Below, piece after piece: positions 6,240 to 8,949 of a stretch of 8,949 nucleotides of DNA. How positions within the stretch are numbered: position 1 is the first letter of the stretch; each line of letters opens with the position of its first letter. Under the pieces are notes generated by a model, which had not been told where the DNA came from, made no database searches, and saw only the letters and a list, made by a program, of their open reading frames with translations. Location: positions 1 to 8,949 of the forward strand of contig JAUWVE010000056.1 of the NCBI GenBank assembly GCA_030617565.1, read 5' to 3'. The position numbers and the translations under genes were made by a program. This DNA is from Gammaproteobacteria bacterium. GTDB lineage: Bacteria; Pseudomonadota; Gammaproteobacteria; BMS3Bbin11.

Positions 6240-7277
6240 ATGCAACACGATTCTTTACAATTACCCCGCGGCCCGATTATGGCCGATATTTCCGGTCTTA
6301 CATTGACTCAGGAGGAAAAAGAGCGCCTTTGTCACCCGACCGTAGGTTCTGTAATCCTGTTTTCGCGTAACTATGAATCAACCGAACAGTTGCAGGCACT
6401 AACGGCCGAGATACACGATTTGCGTACTCCTCCCTTATTGATCTCAGTTGACCACGAAGGGGGCAGGGTGCAGCGTTTCCGGCAGGGCTTCACACAATTA
6501 CCGGCGATGCACTGCTATGGTGAGATGTTTGATAATGATCCGGCTGAGGCTCTGCAGCAATGCTCTACCGCAGGCTGGTTGATGGCTGCTGAATTGCTCG
6601 AGCTGGGTGTTGACTTTAGTTTTGCACCGATAGCTGATCTTGAGACCGGTGTTTCCGATGTAATTGGTGATCGTGCCTTTCACAGTCAACCGGGCATAGC
6701 TGCAGAACTGGCGCTGTCATTTATGCTCGGTATGCGCAAGGCTGGAATGGCGGCAACCGCCAAGCATTTCCCAGGTCATGGTTCGGTTCAGGGCGATTCC
6801 CACCATATGATTCCGGTCGATGAACGCAGTTTTAAGCAGCTTTCAGACAATGATCTGGTGCCGTTTCGGGTAATGATCGCCTCGGCTGTAGAGGGAATTA
6901 TGACGGCCCATGTTATCTACCCGCAGATGGATGAGCAGCCGCCGACCTTTTCAAAGTACTGGTTACAACAGGTGCTACGCAAGGAACTGGGTTACACGGG
7001 ACTGATATTCAGCGATGACCTGTCCATGGCCGGTGCAAAAATGGCTGGCGGGCCCTATGCCCGCGCGAAAGCAGCAATGGATGCAGGCTGTGACGTGATA
7101 CTGGTCTGTAATGATACACCGGCACTGAATGAAGTAATCGATGGCCTGTCAGCAGAACCCCTGGCATTACCGGGAGCAAGACTGGATGCCTTCGCACCAA
7201 AAATTCAGATGGCCACAGATTTGAAACAATCAGCAAACTGGCAGCAGGCAGTTGATTCCGTCAGGAACATAGCATGA
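6240..7277 (+). CDS. nagZ: Beta-N-acetylhexosaminidase NagZ (GH3)
   Basis: NagZ removes GlcNAc from cytoplasmic GlcNAc-anhydroMurNAc peptides during murein recycling; in many Gram-negatives its products also signal AmpC induction. The 345-residue length is standard. Motifs: GPIMADISG at 11-19, VGSVILFSRNY at 35-45, VDHEGGRVQRF at 70-80, IGDRAF at 142-147, the NagZ signature KHFPGHG at 175-181 with DSH at 186-188 (the catalytic His-Asp dyad loop), TAHVIYP at 222-228 and FSDDLSMAGA at 257-266, where Asp259 is the expected nucleophile. The start is ATG 6240; its tight ribosome site GAGG (6232-6235) overlaps the YkuD stop codon, so the two genes are probably translated in coupling. It overlaps the next gene by 4 bp. 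Confidence 0.97.
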   Translation: MQHDSLQLPRGPIMADISGLTLTQEEKERLCHPTVGSVILFSRNYESTEQLQALTAEIHDLRTPPLLISVDHEGGRVQRFRQGFTQLPAMHCYGEMFDNDPAEALQQCSTAGWLMAAELLELGVDFSFAPIADLETGVSDVIGDRAFHSQPGIAAELALSFMLGMRKAGMAATAKHFPGHGSVQGDSHHMIPVDERSFKQLSDNDLVPFRVMIASAVEGIMTAHVIYPQMDEQPPTFSKYWLQQVLRKELGYTGLIFSDDLSMAGAKMAGGPYARAKAAMDAGCDVILVCNDTPALNEVIDGLSAEPLALPGARLDAFAPKIQMATDLKQSANWQQAVDSVRNIA

Positions 7278-7816
7278 TGACCTACCCGGACATTATTAAA
7301 TTCTGGTTTGGGGAAATCGAGCCAGAGAGCTGGTGGAAAAAAGATGAGTCCTTTGATCAGCTGATACGTGAACGATTTTTAGCTATTTACCAGCAGGCGG
7401 CAAATTGTGAGCTTTTTGAATGGCGGCAGGATGCGCTGGGCTGGCTGGCAGAGATCATCATACTGGATCAGTTTCCACGCAATATGTTTCGCGATACCGC
7501 GCAGGCATTTGATACCGACAGACTTGCCGTAATCCTGGTTCAGGAAGCCGTTGCCAACCAGGTCGACAGAGAATTAACGCCCCCGCAAAAAAGTTTTCTC
7601 TACATGCCGCTGATGCACAGTGAATCAGCCCTGATTCATGAAACAGCAATGGAGCTATACAGCCAGCCGGGCCTGGAATTCAACCTGGATTTCGAGAAAA
7701 AACACAAAGCCATCATTGACCGATTTGGTCGTTATCCTCATCGGAATGCAATTCTTGGTCGTGAATCTACTGATGAAGAAGTGGAATTTCTGGCTGGTCC
7801 GGAGTCTTCGTTTTGA
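7274..7816 (+). CDS. DUF924 family protein
   Basis: A 180-residue, largely helical cytosolic protein of the DUF924 family (TPR-like fold in known structures, function unknown). Hallmarks are the opening 'IIKFWFGE', LDQFPRNMFR at 64-73, FLYMPLMHSE at 108-117, RFGRYPHRN at 150-158 and LGRESTDEE at 161-169. Length is typical. It starts at ATG 7274 inside the nagZ stop (ATGA overlap), with AGGAA at 7263-7267; a second ATG at 7277 is a near-equal alternative. The coupling to nagZ puts it in the same operon, but I know of no established link between DUF924 and murein recycling. The gene stops 7 bp before a long inverted repeat. Confidence 0.93.
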   Translation: MMTYPDIIKFWFGEIEPESWWKKDESFDQLIRERFLAIYQQAANCELFEWRQDALGWLAEIIILDQFPRNMFRDTAQAFDTDRLAVILVQEAVANQVDRELTPPQKSFLYMPLMHSESALIHETAMELYSQPGLEFNLDFEKKHKAIIDRFGRYPHRNAILGRESTDEEVEFLAGPESSF

Positions 7817-7823
7817 ACTAAAG

Positions 7824-7968
7824 AAGTTCCAAGTTCCAAGTTCCAAGATCCAAGTATAAAATCAAAAGCGAGAACCATATGGACAATAAGGTTTTGGGGT
7901 TTTGGGGTTTTGGGGTTTTGAAGCTTGGATCTTGGAACTTGGAACTTGGAACTTGGATCTTGAAACTT
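7824..7968. repeat. Large inverted repeat of 7-bp units between convergent genes
   Basis: The left arm 7824-7854 is three AAGTTCC units, one AAGATCC and a final AAG. The right arm 7924-7954 is its perfect 31-bp reverse complement. It continues in two further units, GGATCTT (7955-7961) and GAAACTT (7962-7968). The 69-nt spacer (7855-7923) contains a TTTTGGGG run. The structure fills almost the whole space between the convergent DUF924 and flippase-like genes; its last base is the first base of the latter's stop codon. A transcript from either side would form a 31-bp stem, so bidirectional termination or mRNA protection is plausible. No transposase or target duplication is seen. Confidence 0.85.
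7890..7919 (+). repeat. Telomere-like TTTTGGGG tandem run
   Basis: GG at 7890-7891 is followed by GGGG at 7896-7899, 7904-7907 and 7912-7915, each separated by TTTT: a strict 8-bp period identical to the ciliate Oxytricha telomere unit. It lies in the loop of the 31-bp inverted repeat. Four G runs of at least two could form a two-layer quadruplex; three runs of four could form a four-layer one only between strands or with an outside run. Confidence 0.8.
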
Positions 7969-8948
7969 CAGTTAATCCTACTTTCCTCTGCTTCTTTGAG
8001 CAGGGTTTTATTGCCGGACTCTGTAAGATAAATATACAGCCCCGGCAGCGAAGCAATCAGAAGCACCGGGATAAAGAACAATGCAACGGCAGCGGCGTCA
8101 TTTTCTGCTATACCAAACCGCATCAGCAGGCCTACGGTTGCCAGTTCTCTGACTCCCATACCACCGATAGATATGGGCAGGGCGGCGGCCATGAAGGCGA
8201 GGGGGATGACCACAAGTATTACCTGGATGCTGACATCCACGCCCAGCCCCATCGCCAGAACATAATAAACTAATACTCCAAGAAGTTGTGCAGCCGCGCT
8301 GTAGAGGATGATAATCAACAGTGTGGCAGGATGCTTCAGATAACCATGCGTGGCCTCACCCATGCGCAGCATAAAGCTTATCAGGCGAAAGCGGGCAAGT
8401 CGCTCAAGTATTCGGTGCAGCGGCCAGTATGTTGCAGGCAGGGCGATCAGGGTCAGGACGGTGATCGCGCCGGTCAAAATCAGCGTTAGCGTTGACCACA
8501 GAGTTTTACTGACAATCGCCACGGAATCTGTCAGATAAATTGCAGCGACATTGATAGCCAGTAGTACAACCAGGCCAATGACTCTTTCAGTCACTATCGG
8601 TGATACCGCACATACCGCGTCTCTGTTATTGCGATAGATGTAATAACTCCTGATTAGGTCGCCGCCTGTCGATGTCGGCAAAATATTATTAAACAGCGTT
8701 GCTACCAGATAGTGCTTAAACAGCAAGGTTGTACTAAAGGTCGGGTAATGGGTGCGTAGCAGGACCGCCCAGCGTAAGGTACCGACGTAGATACTACCAA
8801 GAAGTAGTGAGACAGCCACAGGCAGTGTCCACCAGGAAAGGTTTCCTGCTTTTTCAATAAGTGACGGCCAGTCCAGCTGCCACAACAGGTAGCCGAGCAG
8901 CGACAGGCTGACAACAATCTTTGCAGCAAGAAACAAATATTTTTTCAA
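7968..8948 (-). CDS. Flippase-like (lysylphosphatidylglycerol synthase transmembrane region) membrane protein, 5' end at window edge
   Basis: A 326-residue polytopic inner-membrane protein of the UPF0104/TIGR00374 flippase-like family, related to the membrane half of MprF. About eight hydrophobic segments are visible (roughly 5-25, 38-58, 75-92, 121-140, 148-170, 205-230, 232-255, 272-298). Family motifs are FNNILPTSTGGDLIRSYY at 86-103, ERVIGL at 121-126 and LPISIGGMGVRE at 247-258. Length is normal. Members move or modify lipids or lipid-linked sugars, but this one's substrate cannot be told. No soluble aminoacyl-transferase domain is attached. The first codon seen is TTG 8946-8948, one base from the edge; it could be the start, or the true start lies just outside. 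It is convergent with the nagZ operon. Confidence 0.88.
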   Translation of the reverse strand: MKKYLFLAAKIVVSLSLLGYLLWQLDWPSLIEKAGNLSWWTLPVAVSLLLGSIYVGTLRWAVLLRTHYPTFSTTLLFKHYLVATLFNNILPTSTGGDLIRSYYIYRNNRDAVCAVSPIVTERVIGLVVLLAINVAAIYLTDSVAIVSKTLWSTLTLILTGAITVLTLIALPATYWPLHRILERLARFRLISFMLRMGEATHGYLKHPATLLIIILYSAAAQLLGVLVYYVLAMGLGVDVSIQVILVVIPLAFMAAALPISIGGMGVRELATVGLLMRFGIAENDAAAVALFFIPVLLIASLPGLYIYLTESGNKTLLKEAEESRIN

Positions 8949-8949
8949 T

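Noticed and set aside
7824..7968. Integron attC site, phage attachment site or retron msr/msd
   Set aside because: There is no integrase or reverse transcriptase, no attC R-box core, no adjacent tRNA and no unpaired bulges; the structure is a tandem 7-mer palindrome.
7862..8056. Short reverse frame reading through the AAGTTCC and TTTTGGGG repeats (FQVPSSKIQ, PQNPKTPKP repeats)
   Set aside because: The repeated peptide arises only from the DNA repeats, and the frame runs across the 3' end of the flippase-like gene; no ribosome site.

Overview
The window looks like chromosomal DNA of a free-living Gammaproteobacterium of moderate G+C content. The left half carries the exbD-msbA-lpxK-ycaR-kdsB-phosphatase gene order known from Pseudomonas and relatives. 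The AT-poor coding style, the REP-like palindromes and the AAGTTCC-type repeats would fit a Chromatiales- or Methylococcales-like lineage, but the sequence alone does not fix the genus.

Region 1 (1-3291) is a tightly packed forward operon for outer-membrane building. It holds the C-terminal end of an ExbD/TolR-type energy-coupling protein, the lipid A flippase MsbA (4-bp overlap), the lipid A 4'-kinase LpxK and a 54-residue Trm112/YcaR protein (8-bp overlap). The next gene, kdsB (3615-4376, CMP-Kdo synthetase), belongs to the same Kdo/lipid A programme. It is separated by 323 bp that hold an inverted pair of REP-like hairpins and a possible promoter.

Region 2 (4377-5243) interrupts the usual kdsB-phosphatase adjacency with about 870 bp. 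It holds two small reverse-strand genes: an AT-rich three-helix membrane protein and an 88-residue conserved-looking soluble protein. Two same-orientation copies of an ~86-bp palindromic element bracket the membrane-protein gene.

Region 3 (5244-7816) resumes on the forward strand with a low-molecular-weight protein-tyrosine phosphatase. A YkuD-fold enzyme without a signal peptide follows; its only sensible start is an ATA codon. Then come the cytoplasmic muropeptide-recycling glycosidase NagZ and a DUF924 protein translationally coupled to NagZ. The YkuD-NagZ pair suggests murein recycling.

Region 4 (7817-8949) is a convergent junction. It is filled by a perfect 31-bp inverted repeat made of 7-bp units, with a telomere-like TTTTGGGG run in its loop. 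Beyond it, on the reverse strand, lies a multi-spanning flippase-like (LPG synthase transmembrane family) protein whose 5' end is at or just beyond the window edge.

I found no tRNA, rRNA, CRISPR array, transposase or recognisable defence system. The most notable items are the three unrelated intergenic repeat families, the missing canonical start of the YkuD gene and the two uncharacterised reverse-strand genes.
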